From DAOUAT01 sp964551735 (GTDB taxonomy: Bacteria; Chloroflexota; Anaerolineae; CG2-30-64-16): a stretch of DNA of 64,000 nt. A model generated the notes under the pieces. The model was given only the letters and a program-made list of their open reading frames with translations. It made no database searches and was not told the origin of the DNA. Each line of letters starts with the position of its first letter. Position 1 is the stretch's first letter. The stretch lies in the NCBI GenBank assembly GCA_964551735.1, contig CAZKEF010000021.1:1-64000 (forward strand), written 5' to 3'. Shown piece after piece: positions 29,913 to 39,688 of this stretch. Position numbers and translations under genes: made by a program.

Positions 29913-30986
29913 TCACACCTCCTCGTACAGCAGACAACTGACCCAGTGGTCGCCCACGAGCTGCTTCCAGGTCGGCGCGATCTTGTCGCACTTGCCGGGC
30001 ATGAACGCTGGGCAGCGCGGGTGGAAGACGCAGCCGGTCGGCAGGTTGAACGGGTCCGGCACCATGCCCTCGATGGACGCCAGCCGCACGCTGGTCTTGC
30101 GGCCGACCTTGGGGATGGACTGGAGCAGCGCCTTGGTGTACGGGTGCTTCGGCTCGTAGAACAGCTCCACGGTGGTGGCTCGCTCCACCTGCTTGCCCAT
30201 GTACATCACCACGATCTCCCTGGCCATCTCGGCAATCACGCCCAGGTTGTGGGTGATGAACATGATGGCCATGTTCTCGTTTTCCTGCATCTCGCGCATG
30301 ATGTCCAGGATCTGCGCCTCAATGGACACATCCAACGCGGTGGTCGGCTCGTCCGCGATCAGCATATCGGGGCCGCAGGAGAGCGCGATGGCGATCATGA
30401 CGCGCTGGCGTTGGCCGCCGCTGAGCTGGTGGGGGTAGCTGTCCACGCGTTCCTTCGGCTTGGGGATGCCCACGCGGCGCAGCATCTCGATTGCCAGTTC
30501 GCGCGCCTCTTCCTTGCTGACCTTCTTGTGCGCCGCGATGGATTCGGCCAACTGGTCGCCGACCTTGCGGAACGGCGTCAGGTGCAGGTTGGTGGCCTCG
30601 TTGATATGGACGCCGGCGGTGTAAACCGGGGTCAGCGAGCTCATCGGCTCCTGAAAGATCATGCCGATCTCGCCCCCGCGGATCTGGCGGATGATGTCGC
30701 CGTCGGGATCCAGTTTGCTGACGTTGATCACATCGGTCTGGGTGGAGCCTTTGGCCCGGCGGTGGTAGATCACCTGGCCGTTGGCGATCCGGCCCGGCTT
30801 GGGGATCATCTGCAGGATCGCGCGCGCGGTGATGGACTTGCCGCAGCCGCTCTCCCCGATCACGCCCAGCGTCTCCCCGCGGTAGATGTCGAACGACACC
30901 CCGTCCACGGCCTTGACGATGCCCGCGCGGACATCGAATTCGACGCGGAGGTTCTGAATTTCGACCAGAACTTCTCTGTTGCTCAT
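29913..30986 (-). CDS. Oligopeptide/dipeptide ABC transporter ATPase (OppD/DppD type)
   Basis: 357 residues. Walker A GESGCGKS, Q-loop FQEPMSSLTPV, signature LSGGQRQR, Walker B LIADEPTTALD, His switch ITHNLGV, and the C-terminal GCVFHPRCPAFMPGKC cluster typical of OppD. An extra segment (ADGQVIYHRR...TQTDVINVSK region, about 75-125) lengthens the helical domain slightly. The gene is tightly packed between the OppC-type and OppF-type genes. Confidence 0.92.
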   Translation of the reverse strand: MSNREVLVEIQNLRVEFDVRAGIVKAVDGVSFDIYRGETLGVIGESGCGKSITARAILQMIPKPGRIANGQVIYHRRAKGSTQTDVINVSKLDPDGDIIRQIRGGEIGMIFQEPMSSLTPVYTAGVHINEATNLHLTPFRKVGDQLAESIAAHKKVSKEEARELAIEMLRRVGIPKPKERVDSYPHQLSGGQRQRVMIAIALSCGPDMLIADEPTTALDVSIEAQILDIMREMQENENMAIMFITHNLGVIAEMAREIVVMYMGKQVERATTVELFYEPKHPYTKALLQSIPKVGRKTSVRLASIEGMVPDPFNLPTGCVFHPRCPAFMPGKCDKIAPTWKQLVGDHWVSCLLYEEV

Positions 30987-30998
30987 TTTATTCGCCTC

Positions 30999-32120
30999 CT
31001 ACCGCCCACCGTATGGGTCCAGCGCATCGCGCAGGCCGTCGCCGAGCATGTTGTAGGCCAGGATGACGATGAGCAGGAAGGGGATGGTCAGCAGCAGCCA
31101 CGGATAGAACCGGATCGCCGTCACCGTGCCGGCCTCCTGGAGCAGCACGCCCCAACTGGTCAGCGGCGGCCGCAACCCCAGGCCCAGCCAACTCAGCGCG
31201 GTCTCGGCCAGGATCATGCCGGGGATGGAGAGCGTGGCGATGACGATCACGTGGCTCATGGTGCCCGGCAGCAGGTGCCGGAACATCATGCGCGAGTCGG
31301 TGGCCCCGAAGCTCCGGGCCGCCAGCACGTACTCGCGCTCGCGCAACGACAGGATCAGGCCGCGCACCTGTCGCGCCAGGCCGCCCCAACGCACGAAGGC
31401 CAGGATGACGGTCAGCATGAAGTACACCAGGATGGGGGACCAGAACTTGGGGATGGCCGCGGCCAGCGCCATGAACAGTGGGATGTCGGGGAACGCGGCC
31501 AGGAACTCGGTGACGCGCTGGATGATCGTATCCACCGTGCCGCCGTAGTAGCCTGAGATGGCGCCCAACACACTGCCCAGGATCAGCGTCAGGAACTGGC
31601 CGATCAGGCCGATCATCAGCGACAGCCGGCCGCCGTAGATGATGCGGGAGAAGTAGTCGCGGCCCAGCGAGTCGGTGCCCATGATGAACGCCGACGCCTT
31701 CGGGTCGGTCGAGGTGGTCCCGAACAGGTGGATATCCATCGGGATCAGCCCGAACAGCTTGTAGGGATCTCCCTTGACAAACAAGCCCACCGGGTACTTC
31801 ACAGTGGTGTCGTCAACGTAATAGCGCGTACGTGTCGCGGTATCTACTTTACGCACCAGGCCATACACGAACGGCGCCTGCCATTTGCCGTCCGCGTCCA
31901 CGAAACGGATCGCCTGCGGCTTGGCCCCGGTGTATTCCGAGGTGCGTTCCAACGCGTAGGGCGAGATAAATTCGGGGATGCCCACCATGCAGAAGTACAT
32001 CACGATCAGGATGATGCCGCCGACGATGGCGAGCTTGTTCTTCTTAAACTTCCACCACACCAGGCTCCAATAGCCCTGGCTGACGGGTTTCTTCTTCTGG
32101 TCTTTCGGTGGCTTTGCCAT
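30999..32120 (-). CDS. Peptide-type ABC transporter permease (OppC/DppC type)
   Basis: 373 residues. An N-terminal transmembrane helix (about 28-52) precedes an unusually long non-membrane insert of about 100 residues (ALERTSEYTG...TTVKYPVGLFVKGDPYKLF). The MetI-type permease domain follows, with MGTDSLGRDYFSRIIYGGR and the coupling loop REREYVLAARSFGATDSRMMFRHLLP. It forms the inner-membrane channel with the OppB-type subunit encoded immediately upstream. Confidence 0.9.
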   Translation of the reverse strand: MAKPPKDQKKKPVSQGYWSLVWWKFKKNKLAIVGGIILIVMYFCMVGIPEFISPYALERTSEYTGAKPQAIRFVDADGKWQAPFVYGLVRKVDTATRTRYYVDDTTVKYPVGLFVKGDPYKLFGLIPMDIHLFGTTSTDPKASAFIMGTDSLGRDYFSRIIYGGRLSLMIGLIGQFLTLILGSVLGAISGYYGGTVDTIIQRVTEFLAAFPDIPLFMALAAAIPKFWSPILVYFMLTVILAFVRWGGLARQVRGLILSLREREYVLAARSFGATDSRMMFRHLLPGTMSHVIVIATLSIPGMILAETALSWLGLGLRPPLTSWGVLLQEAGTVTAIRFYPWLLLTIPFLLIVILAYNMLGDGLRDALDPYGGR

Positions 32121-32134
32121 TTCTCTCCTCCCGT

Positions 32135-33121
32135 CTATTCGAGCCGGATGCGAGGATCAGCCCATGCCAGCATCAGATCGGCCAGCAGGTTGCCGAGCAG
32201 CAGCAGCAGGGTGAAGAAGACCAGGCAGGTGCCGGCCATGTACATGTCCAGCTTGCGCAGCGACTCCACGAACAGCGGGCCGATGGTCGGCAGGTTCAGC
32301 ACGATGGAAACCAGCGCGTTGCCGACGAAGATGCCGGGGATGGCCTCGGACCCCAGGATCACGATCAGGGGGTTGATGGCCATGCGCACCGCGTGCTTCC
32401 AGATCACGGTGCTGCTCTTCAGGCCGCGGGCGCGCGCCGCCTCGATGAACGGCTGGCCCAGCGTCTCCAGCAGGTTGCCGCGCATGATGCGGATCAGGCC
32501 GCCGGTGCCGGTGATCGCGCTGACCAGCGCCGGGATCCACAGGTGCTTGAGCATGTCAACAAAGCGGGCCCAGCTCCACGGTGCATCTACGAACTCCTTG
32601 GAGAACAGGCCGGTGGCCTCCACGCCCAGCACCACCACGGCGAAATAAAGGATGATCAGCGCCAGCAGGAAGCCGGGCATGCCCAGACCGATGAAGCTGA
32701 TGACCGAGATGATCTGGTCGCCCACCGAGTACTGCTTGACCGCGGAGTAGACCCCTAAAGGGATCGCCAGGGCCCAGGTGAAGATCAGGGTGGCAAGGGA
32801 GAGGATGACCGTGAACAACAGGCGCTCGCCCAGCAGCTCGCTCACCGGCCGCTCGTATTCGAACGACTCACCGAAGTCTCCCTGAATGAACTTGCTGGCC
32901 CAACCCGTGTACTGCTCGAGGAAGGGTTTGTCCAACCCGTAGCGGGCCCGATACTGCTCGATGCGGGCTTCGGCGCTGCGGTCGCCGCGCGATCGGAGCT
33001 GTTCGATTTTTTGCGTGAGGAAATCACCAGGGGGCAGCTTGATGATCACGAAGCTGGTGAAGGAGACCAGCACGAGCATGATCAGTGCATAGCCAAGCCG
33101 CCGGATAATGTAGTTCAGCAT
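32135..33121 (-). CDS. Peptide-type ABC transporter permease (OppB/DppB type)
   Basis: 328 residues, about six membrane segments, starting MLNYIIRRLGYALIMLVLVS as in nearly all DppB proteins. The periplasmic loop has the usual RYGLDKPFLEQY phrase. The coupling loop near residue 230 reads GQPFIEAARARGLKSSTVIW. The end ADPRIRLE is family-typical. It is translated with the C subunit from an operon whose binding protein is encoded 418 bases upstream. Confidence 0.92.
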   Translation of the reverse strand: MLNYIIRRLGYALIMLVLVSFTSFVIIKLPPGDFLTQKIEQLRSRGDRSAEARIEQYRARYGLDKPFLEQYTGWASKFIQGDFGESFEYERPVSELLGERLLFTVILSLATLIFTWALAIPLGVYSAVKQYSVGDQIISVISFIGLGMPGFLLALIILYFAVVVLGVEATGLFSKEFVDAPWSWARFVDMLKHLWIPALVSAITGTGGLIRIMRGNLLETLGQPFIEAARARGLKSSTVIWKHAVRMAINPLIVILGSEAIPGIFVGNALVSIVLNLPTIGPLFVESLRKLDMYMAGTCLVFFTLLLLLGNLLADLMLAWADPRIRLE

Positions 33122-33539
33122 GAACGCCTCCTTGGCCTGAGACTTTTGTCACAAACGCAGCGCGAGTCGGTCGCTCGGGAGCTCTGCACTCCCTTCGGTC
33201 GGAGGCAGATGAGCGGTTTGCTGGCCGGTTGGGGTGGGCGTCGGGCGCTGCGCGTCCTTGCTCAGAACGTAACACGGCGTTGCCGTGAGCGGGTCAATAC
33301 CTGACCGGGATCGAGCCTTACCTGCACTTGCGGCTGCGCCGCAGCGCAGGTACAGGTGTCAGGCGGTCACTCGCGTGACCATTTAGCCGGCTAAAGCCTC
33401 GAATCCTCTGTTCTGCTAAAGAAAGTGAGGGGGTGGCGGGCGGAGCGCTCCGCCCGCCACGATCTGCCAAGGGTTCGTAGTAGCGACTTCAGTCGCTCGT
33501 GTTACGGGAGACGACTAAAGCCGTTACTACAAACGAAAT
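33122..33539. repeat. Cluster of palindromes between binding protein and permease genes
   Basis: Non-coding space of 418 bases inside the first ABC operon. Seen: a perfect 28-base palindrome (arms GTGGCGGGCGGAGC 33433-33446 and 33447-33460), TTTAGCCGGCTAAA (33382-33395), a GC-rich CCTGCA...TGCAGG-like stem near 33319-33350, and a longer imperfect inverted repeat from GTAGTAGCGACTTCAGTCGC (33478) to GCCGTTACTAC (33532). Such hairpins after a binding-protein gene often stabilise its message and lower downstream expression; that role is inferred. Confidence 0.65.
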
Positions 33540-35627
33540 TTACTTATCCATCCACCACTGCGCAGCCACCGTGTTGCCGGGGGTTGCCGGGGCCCACGGG
33601 CCGACCACGCCGTAGTTCGGGATGTTGCGCATGTAGTTCTTCACGACGATGGGCATCTGCTGGTCACCGGAGATACCGATGATGAACGGGCCTTCGTCAA
33701 TGTTGATCTGGACCGCTTCCCACACGATCGCATCGCGCTTCACCGGATCAGGCTCGTTCACGCCTTTCTCGTAGAGCGCCTGCAGCTTCTGGGCCGGGCT
33801 GCCGTCCTCGGGTTTCACGCCGCAGTCGTACGGGATCGCGGGATCGGCCACGCAGGTGTCCTTGCCCTTGGCGTACCACTTGCCTTCCAACGGCATGTAG
33901 TAGCGGTTCACGATGGGGAACAGCCAGTCGGGGTAGGTCCAGATGTCCAACTCGGAGACGTGGGCCGCGCGCAGCATGAAGTAGCCGTTGTTGGTGCGGA
34001 TGTCCAGGTCGGGCTGGCCCTGCAGGTTCTTGACCTCGACGTTGATGCCCAGGTTCGTCTCCCATTGCTTCTCGGCCTCGGCCGCCGCGTCGGTCTGCAC
34101 CTTGAGGCTGCCGCCCCAGTCCGAGATATCCAGCGTCAGGACGAACGGTTCGCCGCTGGGCAGCGCGCGGAAGCCGTCCGCGCCCTTGTTCATGCCCATC
34201 TCGTCCAGCAGCGCGTTGGCCGCGGCCGCGTCGAAATTGGTGTAGGCCTCGGCCCACTTCATGTAGACCTCTTGGCCTTCAGGGCTGGCGAAGTGCGGCG
34301 ACTGCGGGCTCAGGGTGGCTTGCTTGGCATCGCCGATGCCGTTCCATGCCACGTCAATCATGCGCGTGCGGTCAATGCCCAAGGAGAGGGCCTGGCGGAA
34401 GCGCTTGTCGCGCAGCGCGCTGCGGATTTCAGCGGCCTTCTCAGGCGTGTCGTTCTCGTAGTTCTTGCCGCCCTCGACGTAGTAGGAGTTCACCATGTAG
34501 CCCGGCCACGCACCCGCGCCGTTCATCCAGCCGTCCAGCAGCTTGTAGTTGCCGGCCGCAGCGTTCTCGAGTAACAACGGGATATCGTTGGGGTTGCCGA
34601 TCACGCGGAACGCGGTGTCGTACTTGCCCTGGGTGACGTTCAACACGCGCACCTGCTCGTCGGACACGATCTCGACGTTGATGGCGTTGATGTAGGGCAG
34701 TTGGTTGCCCTCGGTGTCCACGCGCCAGAAGTACGGGTTGCGGGTGTAAGAGTAGCGGGTGCCGTCGTCAGATACGGCGGTGTTGCACCAGGCGAAGAGG
34801 CAGGGATAGCCCGCGGTCTGCCACCACTTGTCGGCCGCTTCCATGTCCTCCCACTTGGCGGTGGGGGTGTACTTGGGATGGAACTGCTTCAGGTAGTGCG
34901 CCGGCTTCATCATGGTCTTGGCGAACTCCCAGTAGCCTTGCGCCATGTAGTTGGCGCTGACGCCCAGGGACTTGTCCGATTTCCAGACCACGGTGTACTC
35001 ATCCGGGTACTCGACGGTGATGGGTGTGCCATCGGTGTTGCGCAGGTAGGCCGGGATGGCGTAGAGTTTCTGGTCGGGTGCGTTCAGCAGGTCTTCCCAC
35101 CAGAACTTCCAGTCGGCCGAGGTGTACGGCGCGCCGTCGGACCACTTCATGCCCTTGCGCATCTTCATGGTGAGGGTCTTGCCGTCAGCAGAGAACTCGT
35201 AGCTCTCGACCAGGGCGGGCTCGTAGCCGGTCAGGTCGGCCTTCCACTTGACGGGCGCATCCACCGCGAAGTACAACTGGACGTTGCCGGCCTCGGGCCA
35301 CCAGCTGGCGGTCAGGATCTCGCCGCCGTACTTGCCGACCGATTCCACCGGCACGGTGACCAGCGGGACCTCGGGCAGGCGCTCTTCCACAGGCGGCAGC
35401 GTGCCGGCCTTAACTTGCTCGGCCAGCTCGGGCGCTTCGCTATACTTGCTGACCGGCTCGGGAACCGCAGTGGGTTCGGGCGCCTTGGTCGGTTCAGCAG
35501 CCGGTGCCTTGGTGGGCTCCGCAGCGGGCGGGACTGCCGTGGGCTCGGGCGTCGCCTTGGCGCCACAGCCCGTCAGGATCATCGTGAATACGATGAGCAT
35601 GGCCAAAACGATTTGTACCTTACGCAT
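33540..35627 (-). CDS. Peptide-type ABC transporter substrate-binding lipoprotein
   Basis: 695 residues from ATG 35627 (AGGAGG upstream). The signal MRKVQIVLAMLIVFTMILTG ends in a lipobox with Cys at about 21, then a low-complexity Pro/Thr/Ala/Glu linker (PTAVPPAAEPTKAP repeats, about 25-60) and an SBP_bac_5 domain with GKTLTMKMRKGMKWSDGAPY, the family's ligand-domain signature. It captures an extracellular solute and delivers it to the OppB/C/D/F-type subunits downstream. Peptide is the default guess; family members also bind sugars, opines and nickel. Confidence 0.9.
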   Translation of the reverse strand: MRKVQIVLAMLIVFTMILTGCGAKATPEPTAVPPAAEPTKAPAAEPTKAPEPTAVPEPVSKYSEAPELAEQVKAGTLPPVEERLPEVPLVTVPVESVGKYGGEILTASWWPEAGNVQLYFAVDAPVKWKADLTGYEPALVESYEFSADGKTLTMKMRKGMKWSDGAPYTSADWKFWWEDLLNAPDQKLYAIPAYLRNTDGTPITVEYPDEYTVVWKSDKSLGVSANYMAQGYWEFAKTMMKPAHYLKQFHPKYTPTAKWEDMEAADKWWQTAGYPCLFAWCNTAVSDDGTRYSYTRNPYFWRVDTEGNQLPYINAINVEIVSDEQVRVLNVTQGKYDTAFRVIGNPNDIPLLLENAAAGNYKLLDGWMNGAGAWPGYMVNSYYVEGGKNYENDTPEKAAEIRSALRDKRFRQALSLGIDRTRMIDVAWNGIGDAKQATLSPQSPHFASPEGQEVYMKWAEAYTNFDAAAANALLDEMGMNKGADGFRALPSGEPFVLTLDISDWGGSLKVQTDAAAEAEKQWETNLGINVEVKNLQGQPDLDIRTNNGYFMLRAAHVSELDIWTYPDWLFPIVNRYYMPLEGKWYAKGKDTCVADPAIPYDCGVKPEDGSPAQKLQALYEKGVNEPDPVKRDAIVWEAVQINIDEGPFIIGISGDQQMPIVVKNYMRNIPNYGVVGPWAPATPGNTVAAQWWMDK

Positions 35628-36036
35628 GGGGTCTTTTCCTCCTGTAAGTTGGGTCAGAAAACGAATCTTGAACGCTGGCAAACTTCGTCATGAACTAGGT
35701 TGGAGTGCTCACCTCCTCTCACCGATATCAGTTCGCGGGACAAAGGCGTGCCGCGAAACCCCTGCCGGCTGGGAGTGGATGCGGAAAAGCGGGATGGTGT
35801 GATGCAGTAGAGCGGCACATCATCCTTGATCCACATCCGCTCAGAAAGGCGCAACTTACTGGAAAGGAATTTTACTGTAGAAGACCGCTTTTTGTCAAAC
35901 ACCGTGCGCATCGTTCAAGATGCGGGCGATTTGACTCGCGTTTCAGCAGGGCGCTGTGCGTTATCCTTCCACACGCCCGTCAGAGTATTTGGCAGGGGGG
36001 ATGGTGGCGTGACCGGTTGCGCCTCACCTCGGAGCG
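35628..36036. other. 409-base leader region of the first ABC operon
   Basis: No credible gene. It holds the binding-protein promoter (35869-35898), a leader of about 240 bases, and the space after the CBS-ACT gene. I see no riboswitch consensus, but the long leader leaves room for one or for regulator sites. Confidence 0.5.
35869..35898 (-). promoter_or_regulatory. Candidate sigma-70 promoter of the first ABC operon
   Basis: On the minus strand TTGACA (35898-35893) is followed after 18 bases by TAAAAT (35874-35869). It points at the binding-protein gene, whose start lies about 240 bases further on, giving a long leader. Confidence 0.55.
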
Positions 36037-36687
36037 TCAGACTTCGCGAATGTCAATGATCTCGTGGCCCGAGATGCCTTTGAGGACCGCGAGGGCTTGG
36101 TCTTTGGGCACCCTTAGCTTGACCACGGCATCCCACTTACCCGGGTCTTTCGGGTTGGCCGCGCCGCCTAGGGATGAGATCCCCCAGCCCTGCGCAGCGA
36201 TGGCCCCCACCAGCTTCGCCAGCTCCCCGCGCACGTTGGGCATACGCACGGTGATGCGTACGCCCTGGGCATGCGATGACAGCAGCTCGGCCAGGTGCGC
36301 CAGCAGATCCACTTCAGTGATGATCCCGATAAGGATGCCGCGCTCCACCACCGGCAGGCCGCCGATGCGCTTCTGCACCATCAGGAGCGCCGCGTCCTCG
36401 ATGGTCATGTCCTGGTCCACCGTGATCACCTGCGGTGTTTTCAGCATGACATCCTTGACGGTCAGGCTGGAGAGGGTGCGGGCGATTTCCCAGACGCTCA
36501 GGCTGCCGAGGCGACCTGGGTCCACCAACAGTGTCTGGCGCGTCACCAGGCCTAACAGCCGCTTGCCGCTGCCTACCACAGGCAGGTGGCGGATGTTGTT
36601 TTCGCCCATGAATTTCTGTGCTTCTACAATGGACATATCCGGATCGGCCATGAGAGGATGGCGGGTCATGTAGTCTTTTACGAGCAT
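36037..36687 (-). CDS. CBS-pair plus ACT-like domain regulatory protein (AcuB type)
   Basis: 216 residues. Two CBS domains: MLVKDYMTRHPLMADPDMSI (1-20) to about 65, and VKDVMLKTPQVITVDQDMTI to about 135, each with a GLPVV/HLPVV core. A C-terminal ACT-like domain (about 143-216, VRITVRMPNVRGELAKLVGA) follows. CBS pairs bind adenosyl ligands and ACT domains bind amino acids, so this is probably a metabolite-sensing module. It begins 17 bases after the fused transporter ATPase gene in the same direction and may sense the imported compound or energy state. Confidence 0.82.
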   Translation of the reverse strand: MLVKDYMTRHPLMADPDMSIVEAQKFMGENNIRHLPVVGSGKRLLGLVTRQTLLVDPGRLGSLSVWEIARTLSSLTVKDVMLKTPQVITVDQDMTIEDAALLMVQKRIGGLPVVERGILIGIITEVDLLAHLAELLSSHAQGVRITVRMPNVRGELAKLVGAIAAQGWGISSLGGAANPKDPGKWDAVVKLRVPKDQALAVLKGISGHEIIDIREV

Positions 36688-36704
36688 AGGGAGCTCCTTG
36701 GTGC

Positions 36705-38780
36705 TTACTTTGCGGCAGTGACAGTGATCACCGGCTCGATCTTGCGCAGCTCCGCCAGCGGGATGTGGCAGAAGATGCGATGTCCGTTTTCGCCAACGTG
36801 CCAGGGCGGCGTTTCCCGCTCACAGACCTCCCCGACCTTGCGCGGGCAGCGGGTGTGGAAGCGGCAGCCGCTGGGCGGGTTGAGCGCGCTGGGCACCGTG
36901 CCCAGCAGGCGGATGTGTTTCTGCGCGGCGCTGGGGTCCGGGATCGGCACGGCGGAGAGCAGCGCTTCGGTGTACGGGTGATAGGGCGGCGCGTAGATGG
37001 CGTCGGCTGGCCCGTATTCCACCACCTGCCCCAGGTACATCACCGCGATCTGGTCGCAGAAGAAGCGCACGACGCTGAGGTCGTGTGCGATAAAGGCCAG
37101 GGTGGCCCCCATTTTGTGCTGGATCTCCAGCAGCAGGTTCAACACCGCGGCCTGCACCGACACATCCAGGGCCGAGACCGGCTCGTCGCACAGCACCAAT
37201 CCCGGCCGGCCCGCGATGGCCCGCGCGATGCCGACTCGCTGTTTCTCGCCGCCGCTGAGCTGGCGGGGATAGCGATCGTAGTACCGCTCGCCCAGCTTCA
37301 TCATCTCCAACAGCCGGATCACCTCGTCGCGCACCTCCCTGCCCGGCACGGTCTTGAACCTGCGCAGCGGTCTGGCGATCTGATAGCCCACCGTAAAGGA
37401 CGGGTTGAGGGTGGAGTCGGGGTTCTGGAACACCATCTGCATCTCGCGCACGATCGCCAGCTTGCGCCGCGTAATCGGCCCGGAGATGTCCACGCCCATG
37501 AACTCGAATTCGCCGCCTGTCGGCTTCTCCATGCCGATGATGGTCTTTACCAGCGTACTCTTGCCGCAGCCGGACTCACCCACGATGCCCAGGGTTTGGC
37601 CCTTCTGGAGCTCGATGCTGATGTCGTCAACGGCCTTGACGAGCAGCTTCTCGCGGCTGAAGAGTTTGCGGTTGGGCGCCTGGTAGAAGGTCTTGGCATT
37701 GGCCACGCGCAGGAGCGGCGCGGCGCCTGCGGCCGGCGGCGCGGCCATCTGCGCCAGTAGCTCTTCGGGCGGCTGCCAGGGCATGCCGCGGATCTCTTCG
37801 GCGAAGTGACAGCGGGCGAAGTGGCCTGTCTCAACCAGGCGCAGATCCGGTTTGCGGAGGCGGCATTCCTCGCGCGCGTAGTCGCAGCGCGGCTCGAAGA
37901 CGCAGCCCGGCGGCAGTGCACTGGGTGACGGCACGCGGCCGCGGATGGGGTAGAGCACGCTGTCGCGTTTGTCCATGCCCAGCCGCGGCACACAGCGCAG
38001 CAGGCCCTGGGTGTAGGGATGCTGCGGCCGGGCAAATAGAGCGCGCACTGCGGCGCGCTCCACGATCTCACCGGCATACATCACCGCCACCCGGTCGGAG
38101 ACGCGCGCCACCACCCCCAGGTTGTGGCTGATGTACATGATCGCGGTCTCGAACTCGCGTTGCAGCTCGGCCACCAGGTCGAGCACGGTGGCCTCCACCG
38201 TCACGTCCAGCGCGGTGGTGGGCTCGTCCATGATCAGCAGCGCGGGGTCGTTGAGCAGCGCCATGGCGATCACCACCCGCTGCTGCTGGCCGCCGGAGAT
38301 CTGATGCGGGTAGCGGCGGATGACGTTGGCCGGGTCAGGCATGTGCACCCGCCTCAGCATCTCGACGCACGCTTCCTCGGCCTCTTTGGGCTTCATCATG
38401 CGGTGGACGATGAGCACCTCAGCCATCTGTTCGCCCAGGCGCATGGAGGGGTTCAGCGCAGCCATGGGGTCCTGGTAGACCATGGCGATGCGATCCCCGC
38501 GGATCCGGCGCAGCTCCTCAGGCGAGCGCCCCACGAGGTCCTGCCCCTGGAACAGGATGCGGCCGTTGACGATCCGGCCGTTGCGGCCCAGGAAGTTGAC
38601 GATGCCGAAGGCCACCGTGCTTTTGCCGCAGCCCGATTCGCCCACGATGCTGTGCGCCTCGCCCCGCTGGATGTCGAAGCGCACATCGCGCACGGCCGGC
38701 ACGTCTCCACGGCGTGTGGCGTAGGAGATGGCCAGGTCTTGCACATCCAGGATCGGTGTTTGGGGTTTGTGTGATAGCAT
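36705..38780 (-). CDS. Fused OppD-OppF ATPase of the second peptide-type ABC transporter
   Basis: 691 residues with two complete ABC cassettes. Cassette 1 (about 10-325) has GESGCGKST, YQDPMAALNPS, ISGGQQQR, LLIMDEPTTALD and a FEPRCDYAREEC cluster. Cassette 2 (about 360-690) has GESGCGKST, FQNPDSTLNPS, LSGGEKQR, LVLCDEPVSALD and FHTRCPRKVGEVC. Opp systems normally encode these as two genes. A close paralog sits at 56023-58140. It is encoded 14 bases after the permease C gene. Confidence 0.92.
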   Translation of the reverse strand: MLSHKPQTPILDVQDLAISYATRRGDVPAVRDVRFDIQRGEAHSIVGESGCGKSTVAFGIVNFLGRNGRIVNGRILFQGQDLVGRSPEELRRIRGDRIAMVYQDPMAALNPSMRLGEQMAEVLIVHRMMKPKEAEEACVEMLRRVHMPDPANVIRRYPHQISGGQQQRVVIAMALLNDPALLIMDEPTTALDVTVEATVLDLVAELQREFETAIMYISHNLGVVARVSDRVAVMYAGEIVERAAVRALFARPQHPYTQGLLRCVPRLGMDKRDSVLYPIRGRVPSPSALPPGCVFEPRCDYAREECRLRKPDLRLVETGHFARCHFAEEIRGMPWQPPEELLAQMAAPPAAGAAPLLRVANAKTFYQAPNRKLFSREKLLVKAVDDISIELQKGQTLGIVGESGCGKSTLVKTIIGMEKPTGGEFEFMGVDISGPITRRKLAIVREMQMVFQNPDSTLNPSFTVGYQIARPLRRFKTVPGREVRDEVIRLLEMMKLGERYYDRYPRQLSGGEKQRVGIARAIAGRPGLVLCDEPVSALDVSVQAAVLNLLLEIQHKMGATLAFIAHDLSVVRFFCDQIAVMYLGQVVEYGPADAIYAPPYHPYTEALLSAVPIPDPSAAQKHIRLLGTVPSALNPPSGCRFHTRCPRKVGEVCERETPPWHVGENGHRIFCHIPLAELRKIEPVITVTAAK

Positions 38781-38794
38781 ATTTCAGGCCCTCG

Positions 38795-39676
38795 TTACTG
38801 GTACCGCGTCGACTCTTCGCGCAGTCCATCGGCGAACAGGTTCAGCCCGACCACCAGCGACGCGATAGCCACCGCAGGCCAGAGCACGCCCCAGGGGTTG
38901 ACAAAGATGAACTTGCGCGCTTCGTTGATCATGCCGCCCCAGTCCGGCGTCGGCGGCGGCAGGCCCAGCCCCAGGAAGCCCAGGGTGCCGATGGCGAAGA
39001 CGGCATAGCCGACCCGCAGCATTGAGTCAATGATCAGCGGGCCACGGGCGTTGGGCAGGATCTCGACGACCATGATGTACCAGGGATTTTCCCCGCGCAG
39101 TCTCGCGGCCGCGATGTAGTCTCGCGACCGGATGTCCAGGGTGAGGCTGCGCACCAGGCGGGCGATGCCGGGCGCGCCGACGAAGGTGATGGCGATGACG
39201 ACGTTGATAGCCGATGGTCCGATGGCGGAGATGATGATCAGGTACAGCAGGATGGTGGGGAAGGCCATGATCGCGTCCAGGATGCGCATGACCACTTCAT
39301 CAATCAGCCCGCCGTAGTAGCCGCCGAGCAAGCCCAGAAGGGTCCCCACAACCACCGCGGCCAACACGGAGAGGGGCGCCAGGACAAGGATGGTGCGGCT
39401 GCCGAACATCAGTCGGGTCAGGATATCGCGGCCGAGGTGATCGGTTCCCATCAGGTGTTGTGCGCTGGGCGGCTGGTTCACGGATCCGCTGTCCTGCGCG
39501 GTGGGGGTGTAGGGCGCGGCGATGGGCGCCACGAGCGCCACGGCGATCCAGAAGACCACAATCGTCAGTCCAACAACCGCGACCCGAGAGCTGACAATAA
39601 CCGCCAGGCTATCGCGTATTTGGGTGAGGCGCCGGAGGCGATGGGTCTGAGCCGATGTCTTGCCGATAGCTGTCAT
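38795..39676 (-). CDS. Second peptide-type ABC transporter permease C
   Basis: 293 residues, standard DppC length. Motifs: MGTDHLGRDILTRLMFGSRT after the first helix and periplasmic loop, the coupling segment DIRSRDYIAAARLRGENPWY, and GLGLPPPTPDWGGMINEARK near the C-terminus. About six membrane helices. It resembles the permease at 58373-59275 more than the OppC-type one at 30999, which has a long insert. Confidence 0.92.
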   Translation of the reverse strand: MTAIGKTSAQTHRLRRLTQIRDSLAVIVSSRVAVVGLTIVVFWIAVALVAPIAAPYTPTAQDSGSVNQPPSAQHLMGTDHLGRDILTRLMFGSRTILVLAPLSVLAAVVVGTLLGLLGGYYGGLIDEVVMRILDAIMAFPTILLYLIIISAIGPSAINVVIAITFVGAPGIARLVRSLTLDIRSRDYIAAARLRGENPWYIMVVEILPNARGPLIIDSMLRVGYAVFAIGTLGFLGLGLPPPTPDWGGMINEARKFIFVNPWGVLWPAVAIASLVVGLNLFADGLREESTRYQ

Positions 39677-39688
39677 AGCGGTCCCCTC

